DNA of 64,000 bases, taken from assembly GCA_022800315.1 (NCBI GenBank), contig JAAWQC010000008.1, forward strand, positions 1-64,000, read 5' to 3'. Made by a program: the position numbers and the translations under genes. Shown here in pieces: positions 23,781-33,864 of this stretch. The notes beneath the pieces were generated by a model. It saw only the letters and a list, made by a program, of their open reading frames with translations. It had not been told where the DNA came from and did not search any database. This DNA comes from Clostridiales bacterium. Lineage in GTDB: Bacteria; Bacillota; Clostridia; Oscillospirales; Acutalibacteraceae. Position 1 is the first letter of the stretch, and each line of letters opens with the position of its first letter.

Positions 23781-24422
23781 ATGCTGAACTGGTTGTGGGC
23801 GGGAATGATGCTGGTTTCCATCGCGGCGGGAGCCATCAACGGCCGGCTGCCGGAGGTGACGGGAGCGCTTCTGCAGGGCGGCGGCGCGGCCATCACGCTG
23901 TCGCTGACCCTGGGCGGCGCCATGTGCCTGTGGGGCGGCATCATGCGCGTGGCGGAGAAGGGCGGCCTCACCGAGGCGGTCAGCCGGGTGCTGGCGCCGG
24001 TGATGCGCCTGCTGTTCCCCGGCCTGGACCCCACCGGGCCTGCCTGCCGTGCCATGCTGATGAACATGGCCGCCAACTTCCTGGGGCTGGGAAACGCCGC
24101 CACCCCGCTGGGGCTGAAGGCGATGGAGGAGCTGCAAAAGAGCAACCCCGACCCGACCACCGCCTCGAATCATATGGTCACCTTCGTGGTGCTCAATACC
24201 GCCTCCATCCAGCTTATCCCCACCACGGTGGCCACCCTGCGGCTGAAATACGGGGCGGCAGCGCCGCTGGATATTCTGCCGGCGGTGTGGATGACCTCCT
24301 TTTCGGCGGCGGCGGTGGGCATCCTCCTGTCCCGCGTATACGGCGGGCTGTTCCGGCGAAAGGCCGGTGAAGGGAAGCGGCTTTCCGCCGCGGGCGGGCG
24401 CGCCCGGCGGCGGACGGTTTAG
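23781..24422 (+). CDS. spmA: Spore maturation protein A
   Basis: A 213-residue nucleoside-recognition (Gate) domain membrane protein matching SpmA: NWLWAGMMLVSIAAG at the start, then NMAANFLGLGNAATPLGL and the NTASIQLIPTTVATLR block. SpmA and SpmB are needed for full spore core dehydration in Bacillus and Clostridium. The C-terminus has an extra basic stretch (RRKAGEGKRL onwards). spmB follows 29 nt later. Confidence 0.95.
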   Translation: MLNWLWAGMMLVSIAAGAINGRLPEVTGALLQGGGAAITLSLTLGGAMCLWGGIMRVAEKGGLTEAVSRVLAPVMRLLFPGLDPTGPACRAMLMNMAANFLGLGNAATPLGLKAMEELQKSNPDPTTASNHMVTFVVLNTASIQLIPTTVATLRLKYGAAAPLDILPAVWMTSFSAAAVGILLSRVYGGLFRRKAGEGKRLSAAGGRARRRTV

Positions 24423-24451
24423 GAGACGAAGAGGAGAGGAACGGGTGAGCA

Positions 24452-24982
24452 ATGGGAATCGCGGATATCCTGTCGGTGTGGGCGGTGCCGGTCTTTGTGG
24501 CGGCGGTGCTGGCGGTGGGTCTGATAAAAAGGGTGCCGGTGTTTGACGAATTTACCGCCGGAGCAGGGGACGGCATTCGTACCTGCGTCAAGGTGCTGCC
24601 CTCACTGGTGGCGCTGATGACGGCGGTATCCATGCTGCAGGCCTCCGGCCTGCTGGAACAGATCACCTCCCTGATCGCGCCGGCGGCCGACCGGCTGGGT
24701 CTGCCCGCGCCGGTGCTGCCCATGGCCCTCATGCGGCCGGTATCGGGCAGTGGGTCCCTCGCCGTACTGGAAAATATCCTGCGGCAGTACGGCACCGACA
24801 GCCTGGCGGGACGGGTGGCCTGCGTCATGCAGTCGTCTACCGAAACCACCTTTTACACCATTGCGGTATACTTCGGCGCGGTGGGGATCAAGCGCACCCG
24901 GCACACGCTGGCGACATCGGTGTCCGCCGATCTGGCGGGGGTCATCCTGTCCGCGCTGGCGGTACGCCTGCTGATGGGGTGA
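24452..24982 (+). CDS. spmB: Spore maturation protein B
   Basis: A 176-residue Gate-domain membrane protein. Characteristic features are FDEFTAGAGDGIRTCVKVLP, MRPVSGSGSLAVLENIL and MQSSTETTFYTIAVYFGAVG. It pairs with the preceding spmA, its usual operon partner. The genes point to an endospore-forming host. A 100-nt interval separates it from feoA. Confidence 0.95.
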   Translation: MGIADILSVWAVPVFVAAVLAVGLIKRVPVFDEFTAGAGDGIRTCVKVLPSLVALMTAVSMLQASGLLEQITSLIAPAADRLGLPAPVLPMALMRPVSGSGSLAVLENILRQYGTDSLAGRVACVMQSSTETTFYTIAVYFGAVGIKRTRHTLATSVSADLAGVILSALAVRLLMG

Positions 24983-25082
24983 ACATGGCCGAAAAGAGGG
25001 GCTTTCGTATTGACGGCCCCTGCGGTTGATGGTACTATTATCAGTGGATTAGTAACGGCTAACTGCCGTGGGGGAGAGAGAC

Positions 25083-25352
25083 ATGCAGCAAAAGACGGTC
25101 AATGATCTGAAGATCGGTGAGCAGGCGGTGGTAACGGGACTGGGATGCTCCGGTGCGCTGCGCCGCCGCATCATCGATATGGGCATCACGCCGGGAGCGC
25201 GGGTCATCCTGCGCAAGGCGGCGCCGATGGGCGACCCGCTGGAAATCAACGTGAGGGGATACGAGCTGAGCATCCGCCGCTCCGAGGCGCGGGAGATCAC
25301 GGTGGAGCCGGTTTCCGATTCCGGCGGCACCCGGAGGGAGGCGCGCCCATGA
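25083..25352 (+). CDS. feoA: Ferrous iron transport protein A
   Basis: An 89-residue SH3-like cytoplasmic partner of FeoB: LKIGEQAVVTGL, RRRIIDMGITPGARV, DPLEINVRGYELSIRRSEA. ATG 25083 follows GGGGGAGAG. The stop overlaps the start of feoB (ATGA), so the two are translationally coupled. No clear Fur box was found in the 100 nt upstream. Confidence 0.93.
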   Translation: MQQKTVNDLKIGEQAVVTGLGCSGALRRRIIDMGITPGARVILRKAAPMGDPLEINVRGYELSIRRSEAREITVEPVSDSGGTRREARP

Positions 25353-27514
25353 AGAAACAGGAGTACGCGCTGGCGGGCAATCCCAACTGCGGCAAAACCA
25401 CCCTGTTCAACGAGCTCACCGGCTCCAACCAGTACGTGGGCAACTGGCCCGGCGTCACGGTGGAGAAGAAAGCCGGCCAGCTCAAGGGGCGGCAGGACCT
25501 GCTGGTGGTGGACCTGCCGGGCATCTATTCCCTGTCCCCCTACTCGGCGGAGGAGATGGTGACCCGCAACTTCGTCATGGACGAGCAGCCCGCCGCCATT
25601 ATCGACGTGGTGGACGCCACCAACATCGAGCGCAACCTGTACCTGACCCTGCAGTTGGCCGAGCTGGGCCGCCCCATGGTGGTCGCCCTCAACATGATGG
25701 ATATGCTCAAGAGCCGGGGCGTTTCCATCGACGTGCAGCGACTGGAGCATTTCCTCGACCTGCCGGTGGTGCCCATCTCCGCCAGCCGGGGCAGGGGTAT
25801 CAAGGAACTGATCGACCGGTCGGTCCACGCCGCCGAGAACCGGGGCGGAGAACCGGCAGCCTTCGACGAGCAGCGGTTTGCAGAGCGGGCGGGGAAACGA
25901 TACGCGGGCAACCCCTACATACTTCATCAGCTCCACGACCGGCGGGAACACCACGGGGAGGAATACCGTTCCACCCACGTGATCGACGAAATCTACACCC
26001 CTGAGGTGATGGAGGCCATCCTGCGCATCGAGGACATCATCGAGCCGAAGTGCATGAAAAAAAGGATGGCCCTGCGCTGGTCGGCGGTCAAGATCATCGA
26101 CGACGACGCCCCCACGCTGGAGGCGCTGGGGCTGTCGGACGGTGAGGCTCATCTCATCGACGAGATCGTGCGGGGGCTGGAAGCTCTGTACGGCGAACGG
26201 GACATGATCATCGCCGACCAGAAATACAAATTCATCTGCCGGGTGTGCGAACAGTGCATCACCCGGCTGAAGGAACCGGGTGAGCTGACCCTGTCCGACC
26301 GGATCGACAGCATCGCCACCAACAAGTATCTGGCCCTGCCCCTGTTCATCGGCATCATGGTGCTGGTGTTCTTTATCACCTTCGGCCCGCTGGGCACCTT
26401 GCTGACCGACGGGCTGGACGGTCTGATCGGGGATCATTTCGAGCCGTGGGTCCGCGCCTCCCTGACGGCGGTGAACGCGGCCCCCTGGGCGGTTAGCCTG
26501 GTGTGCGACGGGGTAATCCAGGGGGTGGGATCCATCGTCTCCTTCTTCCCCCAGATTTTGCTCCTGTTCTTTTTCCTGTCTATACTGGAGGACAGCGGCT
26601 ATATGGCGCGGGCAGCTTTTATCATGGATAAGCTGCTCCACCGCACCGGACTGTCGGGTCGCTCCTTTGTGCCCATGCTGATGGGTTTCGGCTGCTCGGT
26701 GCCCGGCGTGATGGCGGCGCGGACGCTGGAGAACGAGCGGGACCGCCGCATGACCATCATGCTGACCCCCTTCATGTCCTGTTCGGCGAAGATGCCGGTC
26801 TACGCCCTGTTCATCGCCGCCTTCTTCCCGAAGTACCGGGGGCTGGTGGTGTTCGGCATCTACGCCACCGGTATCGTGGTGGCGGTCATCTGCGCCATGT
26901 TCCTGCGCAAAACAGTGTTAAAGGGCGGACACGCCCCCTTCGTGATGGAGCTGCCGCCTTACCGCCTGCCCACCATCAAGACCCTGTCCATGCACCTGTA
27001 CGAGCGGGTGAAGGATTTTGCCGTACGGGCGGGCACCATCCTGGTGGCCGCGTCGGTGGTGATCTGGTTTTTGCAGTCCTTCAACGGCCATTTTGAGATG
27101 CTGCCGCCGGAGCGGGCGGGCGAGAGCCTGCTGGCGGGGATCGGCAAAGCCATCGCCCCGGTCTTTGCGCCGCTGGGCTTCGGTTTCTGGCAGGCATCGG
27201 TGGCACTGGTCAGCGGCTTCGTCGCCAAGGAGGCGGTGGTGGGCACCCTCACCATTCTGTACAATCCCGCCACCGACGCGGGGATGTACGCTGCCCTGCA
27301 GGGGGTGTTCACCCCGGTGGCGGCCCTGTCCTTTTTGGTGTTCGTTCTGCTCTATATGCCCTGTGTGGCTGCCTTCTCCGCCATTCGGCGGGAGATGAAT
27401 TCATGGAAATGGGCGGTGGGCACCGTGACCTTCCAGACCTGCGTGGCGTGGGTGGCGGCTCTGCTGGTGTACCAGTTCGGCACGCTGGCAGTCAATCTGG
27501 TCGGCCTGCTGTAA
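25349..27514 (+). CDS. feoB: Ferrous iron transporter FeoB
   Basis: A 721-residue Fe(II) transporter. The N-terminal G domain has G1 GNPNCGKTTLFN, the switch TVEKK, DLPGIYSL and NMMD motifs. A helical spacer (about 170-290) precedes the membrane part with paired Gate motifs (FVPMLMGFGCSVPGVMAARTL, shown in part as GFGCSVPG) and C-terminal helices. Start is set by the ATGA overlap with feoA; a longer frame open upstream is a shadow over feoA. There is no C-terminal FeoC-like gene. Confidence 0.96.
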   Translation: MKKQEYALAGNPNCGKTTLFNELTGSNQYVGNWPGVTVEKKAGQLKGRQDLLVVDLPGIYSLSPYSAEEMVTRNFVMDEQPAAIIDVVDATNIERNLYLTLQLAELGRPMVVALNMMDMLKSRGVSIDVQRLEHFLDLPVVPISASRGRGIKELIDRSVHAAENRGGEPAAFDEQRFAERAGKRYAGNPYILHQLHDRREHHGEEYRSTHVIDEIYTPEVMEAILRIEDIIEPKCMKKRMALRWSAVKIIDDDAPTLEALGLSDGEAHLIDEIVRGLEALYGERDMIIADQKYKFICRVCEQCITRLKEPGELTLSDRIDSIATNKYLALPLFIGIMVLVFFITFGPLGTLLTDGLDGLIGDHFEPWVRASLTAVNAAPWAVSLVCDGVIQGVGSIVSFFPQILLLFFFLSILEDSGYMARAAFIMDKLLHRTGLSGRSFVPMLMGFGCSVPGVMAARTLENERDRRMTIMLTPFMSCSAKMPVYALFIAAFFPKYRGLVVFGIYATGIVVAVICAMFLRKTVLKGGHAPFVMELPPYRLPTIKTLSMHLYERVKDFAVRAGTILVAASVVIWFLQSFNGHFEMLPPERAGESLLAGIGKAIAPVFAPLGFGFWQASVALVSGFVAKEAVVGTLTILYNPATDAGMYAALQGVFTPVAALSFLVFVLLYMPCVAAFSAIRREMNSWKWAVGTVTFQTCVAWVAALLVYQFGTLAVNLVGLL

Positions 27515-27545
27515 GAGACAAAAAAGTGAAAGGCGGATGGGTTCC

Positions 27546-28073
27546 ATGGCCGATGAAGTAAACATCGTACCGGTTGGCACGGAAGATATCGAAACGCTGT
27601 GCGGACTGGCAAAGGAGATATGGACTGAGCATTACGCCTCTATCCTCAGCGACGAACAGGTGGCGTACATGGTGGAGCGGTTCCAAAGCGTGCCCGCAGT
27701 GACCGACCAGCTCGACAAGGGCTACCGCTACTATTTCCTTCGGAGTGCCGGTGAGTCACTCGCTGCGGGAGAGAACGGCGGCTTCATGGGTATCTGCCCC
27801 GAGGAGGACGGGCTGTTTCTCAGCAAGCTGTACGTCCATCGGGAATTCCGCCGCCGGGGGCTGGCGCGGGCCACCCTCTCTTACCTGCGGGAGCTTTGCC
27901 GGCGGGAGGGATATCCCAAAATCCGCCTGACCGTGAATAAGCGTAACGCCGGTTCCATCGCCGCCTACCGGCGCATGGGCTTTCAAACCGTGAAGGAGCA
28001 GACGGTGGATATCGGTCATGGTTTCGTCATGGACGATTATGTGATGGAGCTCGAGATGTCGTTCAGAAACTGA
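27546..28073 (+). CDS. GNAT family N-acetyltransferase
   Basis: A 175-residue GNAT protein with the acetyl-CoA loop RRRGLARATLSYL and the C-terminal NAGSIAAYRRMGF motif; LSKLYVHREFRRRGLA, quoted by its core KLYVHREF, marks the central strand. ATG 27546 is preferred because AAAGGCGG directly abuts the alternative ATG at 27537. Acceptor is unknown. It lies 31 nt after feoB but need not share function. Confidence 0.85.
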   Translation: MADEVNIVPVGTEDIETLCGLAKEIWTEHYASILSDEQVAYMVERFQSVPAVTDQLDKGYRYYFLRSAGESLAAGENGGFMGICPEEDGLFLSKLYVHREFRRRGLARATLSYLRELCRREGYPKIRLTVNKRNAGSIAAYRRMGFQTVKEQTVDIGHGFVMDDYVMELEMSFRN

Positions 28074-28130
28074 CGTATAACGGGGGAGATGCTGCTGAAG
28101 GCCGGGAGAAACGATTCTGTTTGGCGCGAT

Positions 28131-28149
28131 GGGGGGCGATACGCCCCCC
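28131..28149. repeat. Short perfect intergenic palindrome
   Basis: GGGGGGCG (28131-28138) pairs with CGCCCCCC (28142-28149). It is similar in style to the palindromes at 20391-20560. The interval 28074-28250 contains nothing else recognised. Confidence 0.4.
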
Positions 28150-28250
28150 TGTTATCGGCTGAAAAGAACGGATCTCTTTCATACGCGCGCGGGAAAACCC
28201 GCCGATTAACGAAAGAAACCGCCGATTTGGCGTTTTTTACACAGTCGACA

Positions 28251-28286
28251 AAGGAGCCGGGAGACAACGTCTCCCGGCTCCTTTTG
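28251..28286. terminator. Bidirectional terminator
   Basis: AAGGAGCCGGGAGAC pairs with GTCTCCCGGCTCCTT. It serves the minus-strand gene ending at 28317 and possibly the + strand GNAT. Confidence 0.85.
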
Positions 28287-28316
28287 CCTTGTCAATCGGC
28301 GTTTATTGGTGTCTTA

Positions 28317-29000
28317 TCAGTGGTTCAGGCCCATAGCCTCGTTGACTGCCTGCTGCACGATGTCCTCGATCTCGCCTTCCGCGTTGCTCACGGCTTCGTC
28401 AACCGCGTCGCTGATCATACTCCCGATGTCGGGCAGGGAGACACCGGGCAACCCGCCGTTCCACTGGGGCGGGGCGGACTTTGCCTTCTCCGCTTCGGGC
28501 AGGCAGGAAAGCAGGTCGAGGAGCAGGGCGGCCATGCAGCCAATCCGTTCCATATCGGCGCCGCGGGTGGAGTAATCGGTGCCGATGCCCTTCGGCACCC
28601 GGCTGATGCCGCAGCCGTCGACGATCCAGCCGTTGCAGACCGCTTGGTCGTACACGCTGTTGTAGGTGTCGATGAAGACGAACAGCCCGCCCGCCATGGT
28701 GTGGGATACGGCGGTGGAGCGGATGCGCTCCAGCAGGGTGATGGCCTGCTTCAGGTTCATGGCGTTGGGTTTGATTTCGGTGGCGGCGGTATTTTCGGTG
28801 GTTTCGGTTATGTTACCGTTTTCTATCTCATTGGTCATGTTGTCAGCCTCCTGTTTTATCACAGGCGGAGACGCCAGGCAGATCGTGTCGGTGCCCGCCC
28901 AGCGAGCTCTGCCTTTTCGTACCAGCCCGTCCGCCCGGCGCGGATAGGTGGTTTCGTATAAATTCCCGTTTTCATCGGTTACCATAACGTTTTTGGCAAT
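28317..29000 (-). CDS. Conserved clostridial protein of unknown function with apparent ATT start
   Basis: About 227 residues. It begins AKNVMVTDENGNLYETTYP, a segment I recognise at the N-terminus of uncharacterised clostridial proteins, where it normally starts MAKN or similar. A Thr/Glu-rich linker follows, then an alpha-helical domain (about 75-227) with Asp/Glu-rich helices. The ATT at 29000 is 6 nt after AAGGGGGAG (29007-29014 region), whereas the ATG at 28985 is 21 nt away and the ATG at 29075 overlaps a -10 hexamer. Function unknown. Confidence 0.6.
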   Translation of the reverse strand: MAKNVMVTDENGNLYETTYPRRADGLVRKGRARWAGTDTICLASPPVIKQEADNMTNEIENGNITETTENTAATEIKPNAMNLKQAITLLERIRSTAVSHTMAGGLFVFIDTYNSVYDQAVCNGWIVDGCGISRVPKGIGTDYSTRGADMERIGCMAALLLDLLSCLPEAEKAKSAPPQWNGGLPGVSLPDIGSMISDAVDEAVSNAEGEIEDIVQQAVNEAMGLNH

Positions 29001-29073
29001 GGGTATCTCCCCCTTGTAACGATGATACGCCGTCCGTTTTTTGTGATGGGTGCCATCCCCTGCGTACACTTTC

Positions 29074-29101
29074 ATTATACCGGCTGTCGAGAGAGGATCA
29101 A
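29074..29101 (-). promoter_or_regulatory. Promoter of the unknown minus-strand gene
   Basis: On the minus strand TTGATC (29096-29101), 16-nt spacer, TATAAT (29074-29079). Transcription would begin near 29066, giving a leader of about 60 nt before the ribosome site. This rules out the ATG at 29075 as the start. Confidence 0.75.
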
Positions 29102-29389
29102 GGGACATAATCCACAAAAACTTATGGCTGATTTTGACAAAGGCAGCGGCACAGCGGTTTTTTAAAAGAGTGTGCAGGAAAACCACAGCCCTATCGGCAG
29201 TTTGTCCTGCAGTTTCGTCCTTTTTCTTGTGGACAGGGGTTTATAGTTATAGGTACGCGCGTCGGCAGGGCCGGCCAGCTCAGGATTTCTTCTGTAAACT
29301 TGCCCAGCGCAGGAGAACAAAACTTGGACAATGTATACAATAGTTCAGACCTTGTTCAGAATTACTTTTAAGAAAATAAACAAAATGGC

Positions 29390-29418
29390 TTGCTATTTAG
29401 CCGAACAGTTGGTAAAAT
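29390..29418 (+). promoter_or_regulatory. Promoter of the glg operon
   Basis: TTGCTA (29390-29395), 17-nt spacer, TAAAAT (29413-29418), 31 nt before glgB. The AT-rich interval 29102-29389 upstream shows no gene and no recognised riboswitch. Confidence 0.65.
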
Positions 29419-29449
29419 AAGACTATCAAAATCAGAGGGAGGGACTCCC

Positions 29450-31450
29450 ATGGATCTGCATGTTTATACCGGCCGGGAACCGGCTGTCGATCGCTTCCTT
29501 CAGGGGGCAGAATCCCATGCCTACGAGCTGCTGGGGTGTCATTACGCCGGCGACGGGGCTTATGTATTCCGCGTGTGGGCGCCCAATGCCGCCGCGGTCT
29601 CGCTGGTGGGCGACTTCAACCGGTGGGAGCCGTCGGCGTCGCCGCTGGAGCCGCTGGGGGACAGCGGCATCTGGGAGTGTACGGTGCCGGGGCTGAAGGA
29701 ATACGACAGCTATAAATACGCCGTCACCCCTGCCGGAGGCGGCGAACCGGTGATGAAGTCGGACCCCTACGCCTATCACTACGAAACGCGGCCCGCCAAC
29801 GCCTCCAAGGTGTACAACCTGGAGGGATACGAGTGGGGGGACGGGGCCTGGCTACGGCACAAGGAGGAAACCTCCCTGTACGACGGGCCGGTAAACATTT
29901 ACGAGATGCATCTGGGTTCCTGGCGCCGGTATCCCGACGGCAACCTCATTCCCTATGACAAGCTGGCGCAGGAGCTCATCCCCTATATCCGGGAGATGGG
30001 GTATACGCATATCGAGCTGCTGCCGGTGCTGGAGCATCCCTTCGACGGATCGTGGGGCTATCAGGTGACCGGCTATTACGCCCCCACCTCCCGTTACGGC
30101 ACGCCCAAGGATTTTATGAAATTCGTGGATGCCTGCCATCAGGCGGGTATCGGCGTGATCATCGACTGGGTGCCTGCCCATTTTCCCAAGGACCAGTGCG
30201 GCCTGTACCGGTTCGATGGCGGCCCATGCTACGAATACGCCGACCCGCGCAAGGGAGAGCATTATGAGTGGGGGACCTGTGTGTTCGATTATGGCCGGCC
30301 GGAGGTGCGTTCCTTTCTGATATCCAACGCCCTGTTCTGGCTGGAAAAGTATCATATCGACGGTATCCGGGTGGACGCGGTGGCGTCGATGCTCTACCTC
30401 GATTACAACCGCAAGGACGGGGAGTGGGTGCCCAACCGATACGGCGGCAAGGAGAACCTGGAGGCGGTGGATTTCCTCCGCCGGCTCAACGAGGCGGTGT
30501 TTGCCGACCATCCCCGCACCATGATGATCGCGGAGGAATCCACCGCGTGGCCTATGGTGTCCCGCCCCACGGTGGACGGCGGCCTGGGCTTCAACTTCAA
30601 GTGGAACATGGGCTGGATGAACGATATGCTCCATTACGTGTCGCTGGACCCGCTGTTCCGCAAGTATAATCATGACAACCTCACCTTCTCCTTTTTCTAC
30701 GCCTTTTCAGAGAATTACGTCCTGCCCGTATCCCACGACGAGGTGGTTCACGGCAAGGCATCCCTGATCGGAAAGATGCCCGGCGATTACGGGGAGAAGT
30801 TCGCCGGGGTGCGTTCCTTCCTGGGTTATATGATGGCCCATCCCGGTAAAAAGCTGCTGTTCATGGGCTGTGAATTCGGCCAGTTTAAGGAGTGGGATTT
30901 CGAGAGCGGGCTGGACTGGCTTCTTCTGGATTACGAGGCCCACCGGATGCTGAAGCACTATGTCGCTTCCCTGAACCACTTCTATTTGGACAGCCCCGCC
31001 CTGTGGGAGAACGATTTCTCCTGGGACGGTTTTTCCTGGATCGCCCACGACGACTACACCCAGAGCGTCATTGCTTTTCGCCGGATCGACAGCCGGGGCG
31101 AAGAGCTGATCGTCGTGTGCAATTTCAACCCGGTACAGCGGGACGGCTATCGCATCGGGGTGCCGGTCCACGGCACCTACACCGAGGTATTCAACACCGA
31201 TCTGGCGGAATTCGGCGGCGGCGGCGTCCTGAACGGGACGCTGGACAGTGAGCAGGAGCCTATGCATGGCTTCGAACAGTCGCTGTCCCTGACGCTGCCT
31301 CCGCTGTCGGTTCTGTATTTTCGGCTGAAAAAAGCCAAATCCATCCGCAAAAAAACCGCGCGGGGCGCGGCTGCCGCAAAGCCCGCCGCCACTGGCAGAA
31401 CGGGCGCCCACAGCGGCAAAAAGCCCGCCGCCCGCGGTAAGGAGGTCTGA
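29450..31450 (+). CDS. glgB: 1,4-alpha-glucan branching enzyme
   Basis: A 666-residue GH13 glycogen branching enzyme that creates alpha-1,6 branches. It has an N-terminal CBM48 ([20 protein letters not shown], core VWAPNA), the catalytic barrel with [11 protein letters not shown] (nucleophile Asp), [10 protein letters not shown] (acid/base Glu) and [11 protein letters not shown], and a C-terminal beta domain. GGGAGGG sets the ATG. The last 36 residues form an unusual Lys/Ala/Arg-rich tail. It opens the glgB-C-D-A operon, with 2 nt to glgC. Confidence 0.97.
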   Translation: MDLHVYTGREPAVDRFLQGAESHAYELLGCHYAGDGAYVFRVWAPNAAAVSLVGDFNRWEPSASPLEPLGDSGIWECTVPGLKEYDSYKYAVTPAGGGEPVMKSDPYAYHYETRPANASKVYNLEGYEWGDGAWLRHKEETSLYDGPVNIYEMHLGSWRRYPDGNLIPYDKLAQELIPYIREMGYTHIELLPVLEHPFDGSWGYQVTGYYAPTSRYGTPKDFMKFVDACHQAGIGVIIDWVPAHFPKDQCGLYRFDGGPCYEYADPRKGEHYEWGTCVFDYGRPEVRSFLISNALFWLEKYHIDGIRVDAVASMLYLDYNRKDGEWVPNRYGGKENLEAVDFLRRLNEAVFADHPRTMMIAEESTAWPMVSRPTVDGGLGFNFKWNMGWMNDMLHYVSLDPLFRKYNHDNLTFSFFYAFSENYVLPVSHDEVVHGKASLIGKMPGDYGEKFAGVRSFLGYMMAHPGKKLLFMGCEFGQFKEWDFESGLDWLLLDYEAHRMLKHYVASLNHFYLDSPALWENDFSWDGFSWIAHDDYTQSVIAFRRIDSRGEELIVVCNFNPVQRDGYRIGVPVHGTYTEVFNTDLAEFGGGGVLNGTLDSEQEPMHGFEQSLSLTLPPLSVLYFRLKKAKSIRKKTARGAAAAKPAATGRTGAHSGKKPAARGKEV

Positions 31451-31452
31451 TC

Positions 31453-32673
31453 ATGTTCCGTAAACAGGAGTGTGTCGCCATGCTGCTGGCCGGAGGGCAG
31501 GGGAGCCGGCTGTATGTGCTGACCCGCAACATCGCCAAGCCCGCCGTCCCCTATGGGGGCAAATACCGTATCATCGACTTCCCCCTGTCCAACTGCATCA
31601 ACTCGGGCATCGAGACGGTGGGGGTGCTGACCCAGTACCAGCCACTGGAGCTTAACGACTACATAGGCTCCGGCCAGCCGTGGGACCTGGACCGCATGGA
31701 TGCCGGTGTGCATGTGCTGCCCCCGTATCAGCGCAATAAAGGCGGCGACTGGTACAAGGGGACAGCCAACGCCATCTATCAGAACATGGCCTTCATCGAG
31801 CGGTATAATCCTGAGTACGTGCTGGTGCTGTCGGGCGACCACATCTACAAAATGGATTACTCGGACATGATCGCTTTTCACAAGAAGAACAAGGCCGACT
31901 GTACCATCGCTGTGATCGAGGTGGAGATGTCGGAGGCCAGCCGCTTCGGTATCCTGAACACCGAGCCGGACGGCACCATCTACGAATTCGACGAGAAGCC
32001 GAAGGAGCCCAAGAGCAACCTGGCCTCCATGGGCATCTATGTTTTCAACTGGCAGAAGCTGCGTAAATACCTGACCGCCGACGAGCGGGACGACAGCTCC
32101 CAGAACGATTTCGGCAAAAATGTCCTGCCCGCCATGCTGGACGCCGGTGAAAAGATGATGGCCTACCGGTTCGAAGGGTACTGGAAAGACGTGGGTACCA
32201 TCGACAGCCTGTGGGAGGCCAACATGGATCTGCTCAACCCGAAGGTGCCGCTGGACCTGGATGACCCCGACTGGCGCATCTATTCGCGCAATCCCGGTCT
32301 GCCTCCCCACTTCACCGGTGAGGGGGCTACGGTGCAGAACAGCCTGATATCCGAGGGCGGCACCATCTATGGTCTGGTGGATTTCTCGGTGCTTTTCTCC
32401 GGCGTGACGGTGGAGGCCGAGGCCGAGGTGCGCGACTCCATCGTGATGCCCGGCGCGGTTATCAAGAAAGGCGCGAAAGTCCAATACGCCATCGTGGCGG
32501 AAAACGCCGTGATCGGGGAGGGGGCCGTGGTGGGCGCCCGGCCCGAGGACTGCGGCGATGCCAAAGACTGGGGCGTCGCGGTGGTGGCTGCCGGTATCCA
32601 GGTGGGCGCCGGCAGCGTGATACCGCCCAAGGCCATGATCGACGCGGATACGGAAGGAGGGGAGGGGCTGTGA
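31453..32673 (+). CDS. glgC: Glucose-1-phosphate adenylyltransferase, catalytic subunit
   Basis: A 406-residue ADP-glucose pyrophosphorylase supplying ADP-glucose for glycogen. It has the [20 protein letters not shown] nucleotide motif, [27 protein letters not shown] and [13 protein letters not shown], then a left-handed beta-helix C-terminus. In Firmicutes GlgC works with GlgD, encoded next with a 4-nt overlap. AAGGAGG sits between the glgB stop region and this ATG. Confidence 0.97.
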   Translation: MFRKQECVAMLLAGGQGSRLYVLTRNIAKPAVPYGGKYRIIDFPLSNCINSGIETVGVLTQYQPLELNDYIGSGQPWDLDRMDAGVHVLPPYQRNKGGDWYKGTANAIYQNMAFIERYNPEYVLVLSGDHIYKMDYSDMIAFHKKNKADCTIAVIEVEMSEASRFGILNTEPDGTIYEFDEKPKEPKSNLASMGIYVFNWQKLRKYLTADERDDSSQNDFGKNVLPAMLDAGEKMMAYRFEGYWKDVGTIDSLWEANMDLLNPKVPLDLDDPDWRIYSRNPGLPPHFTGEGATVQNSLISEGGTIYGLVDFSVLFSGVTVEAEAEVRDSIVMPGAVIKKGAKVQYAIVAENAVIGEGAVVGARPEDCGDAKDWGVAVVAAGIQVGAGSVIPPKAMIDADTEGGEGL

Positions 32674-33785
32674 GAAGACAGGATGCGCTGGGGCTGCTGT
32701 TCTCCAATATGCACGACGACTGCCTGATGCAGATGACGAATATCCGCGCGTTTGGTTCCATTCCCTTCGGCGGACGGTACCGCCTCATTGATTTCCCCCT
32801 CTCCAACATGGTGAACGCGGGCATCTCCAAGGTGGGGGTCATCACCAAGAACAACTATCAGTCCCTGATGGACCACATCGGTTCCGGCAAGGCGTGGGAC
32901 CTGTCCCGCAAGAACGAAGGGCTGTATTTCCTGCCGCCCCACGGCGCGGGGGACCAGATGTACGCGGGACGTATCGCTTCCCTGCTGAGCATCACCCCTT
33001 TCCTGCGCAATTCGCGGGAGGAATACGTTATTATGTCCGACTGCCACGTGGTGGGCAACATCGACTACGAGCTGCTGCTGCAGGCCCATATTGATTCCGG
33101 TGCGGAGATTACGATCGGCTATCAGCGCCGGGAGGCGCCCCCCATTTCCGACGCGCTGACCCTGCAGGTGGCGCGGGACGGCAGGGTGAACGATATCCGC
33201 CTGGGTTACTGCCATGAGGGCTGCGAGTGCGATTTCGGGCTGGGGCTGTATGTAATGCGCAAGGATCTGCTGATGAGCCTGACGTCCGAGGCGGCCAGCC
33301 GAAACCAGATGTCCTTTGAGCGGGACGTGCTGCAGCAGCGCTGCGATATGCTGCGGATCGTGGGATACCGCGTGCCGGAATATACCGCGGTGATCACCTC
33401 GCTGGACAGTTATTTCCGCGCTAACCTGGAGCTGCTTCGCCCAGGCGTGCGGGCCTCGCTCTTCCCAGTCAGCCGGCCCATCTACACCAAGGTGCGGGAT
33501 TGCTCACCCGCCCTGTACGGCCTGCATGCGTCGGTCAGCAATTCGCTGGTGGCCGACGGGGCGAGTATTGACGGCATTGTCACCAACTCGGTTATTTTCC
33601 GCGACGTGCACATCGACAAAAATACCCGGGTGGAGAACTGCGTGATCATGCAGGGCTCGCTGGTGGGTGAGCGCTCGGAACTGGGCTGTGTGGTGATGGA
33701 CAAGGACGTGGCCATCCGTGACGGCCGCACCCTGCGCGGGTTCGACAGCTACCCGCTGTTTATCAATAAGGGAAGCGTCGTCTGA
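32670..33785 (+). CDS. glgD: Glucose-1-phosphate adenylyltransferase regulatory subunit GlgD
   Basis: A 371-residue GlgC paralogue. It keeps the fold ([31 protein letters not shown]) but lacks the GGxGxRL catalytic loop and the GDH motif, as in GlgD proteins that stimulate GlgC. GTG 32670 overlaps the glgC stop (GTGA). Together they form the Firmicute-type GlgCD enzyme. Confidence 0.96.
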   Translation: MRRQDALGLLFSNMHDDCLMQMTNIRAFGSIPFGGRYRLIDFPLSNMVNAGISKVGVITKNNYQSLMDHIGSGKAWDLSRKNEGLYFLPPHGAGDQMYAGRIASLLSITPFLRNSREEYVIMSDCHVVGNIDYELLLQAHIDSGAEITIGYQRREAPPISDALTLQVARDGRVNDIRLGYCHEGCECDFGLGLYVMRKDLLMSLTSEAASRNQMSFERDVLQQRCDMLRIVGYRVPEYTAVITSLDSYFRANLELLRPGVRASLFPVSRPIYTKVRDCSPALYGLHASVSNSLVADGASIDGIVTNSVIFRDVHIDKNTRVENCVIMQGSLVGERSELGCVVMDKDVAIRDGRTLRGFDSYPLFINKGSVV

Positions 33786-33864
33786 CGCACCGGTTATCAC
33801 CGTCAACCGACGGACTATCATGGCCGGACCGCGCTGGCGGACGGCATAGAAAGGCGTGATTCCT

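Noticed and set aside
25021-25060. Fur box before feoA
   Set aside because: Only a weak 5-bp inverted repeat (TACTA/TAGTA) is present; it does not match the 7-1-7 Fur/Per pattern seen at perR.
29073-29186. Upstream starts (29186, 29075) for the unknown minus-strand gene
   Set aside because: The ATG at 29075 overlaps the -10 hexamer of a good promoter, and codons upstream of the AKNV segment show no family similarity.
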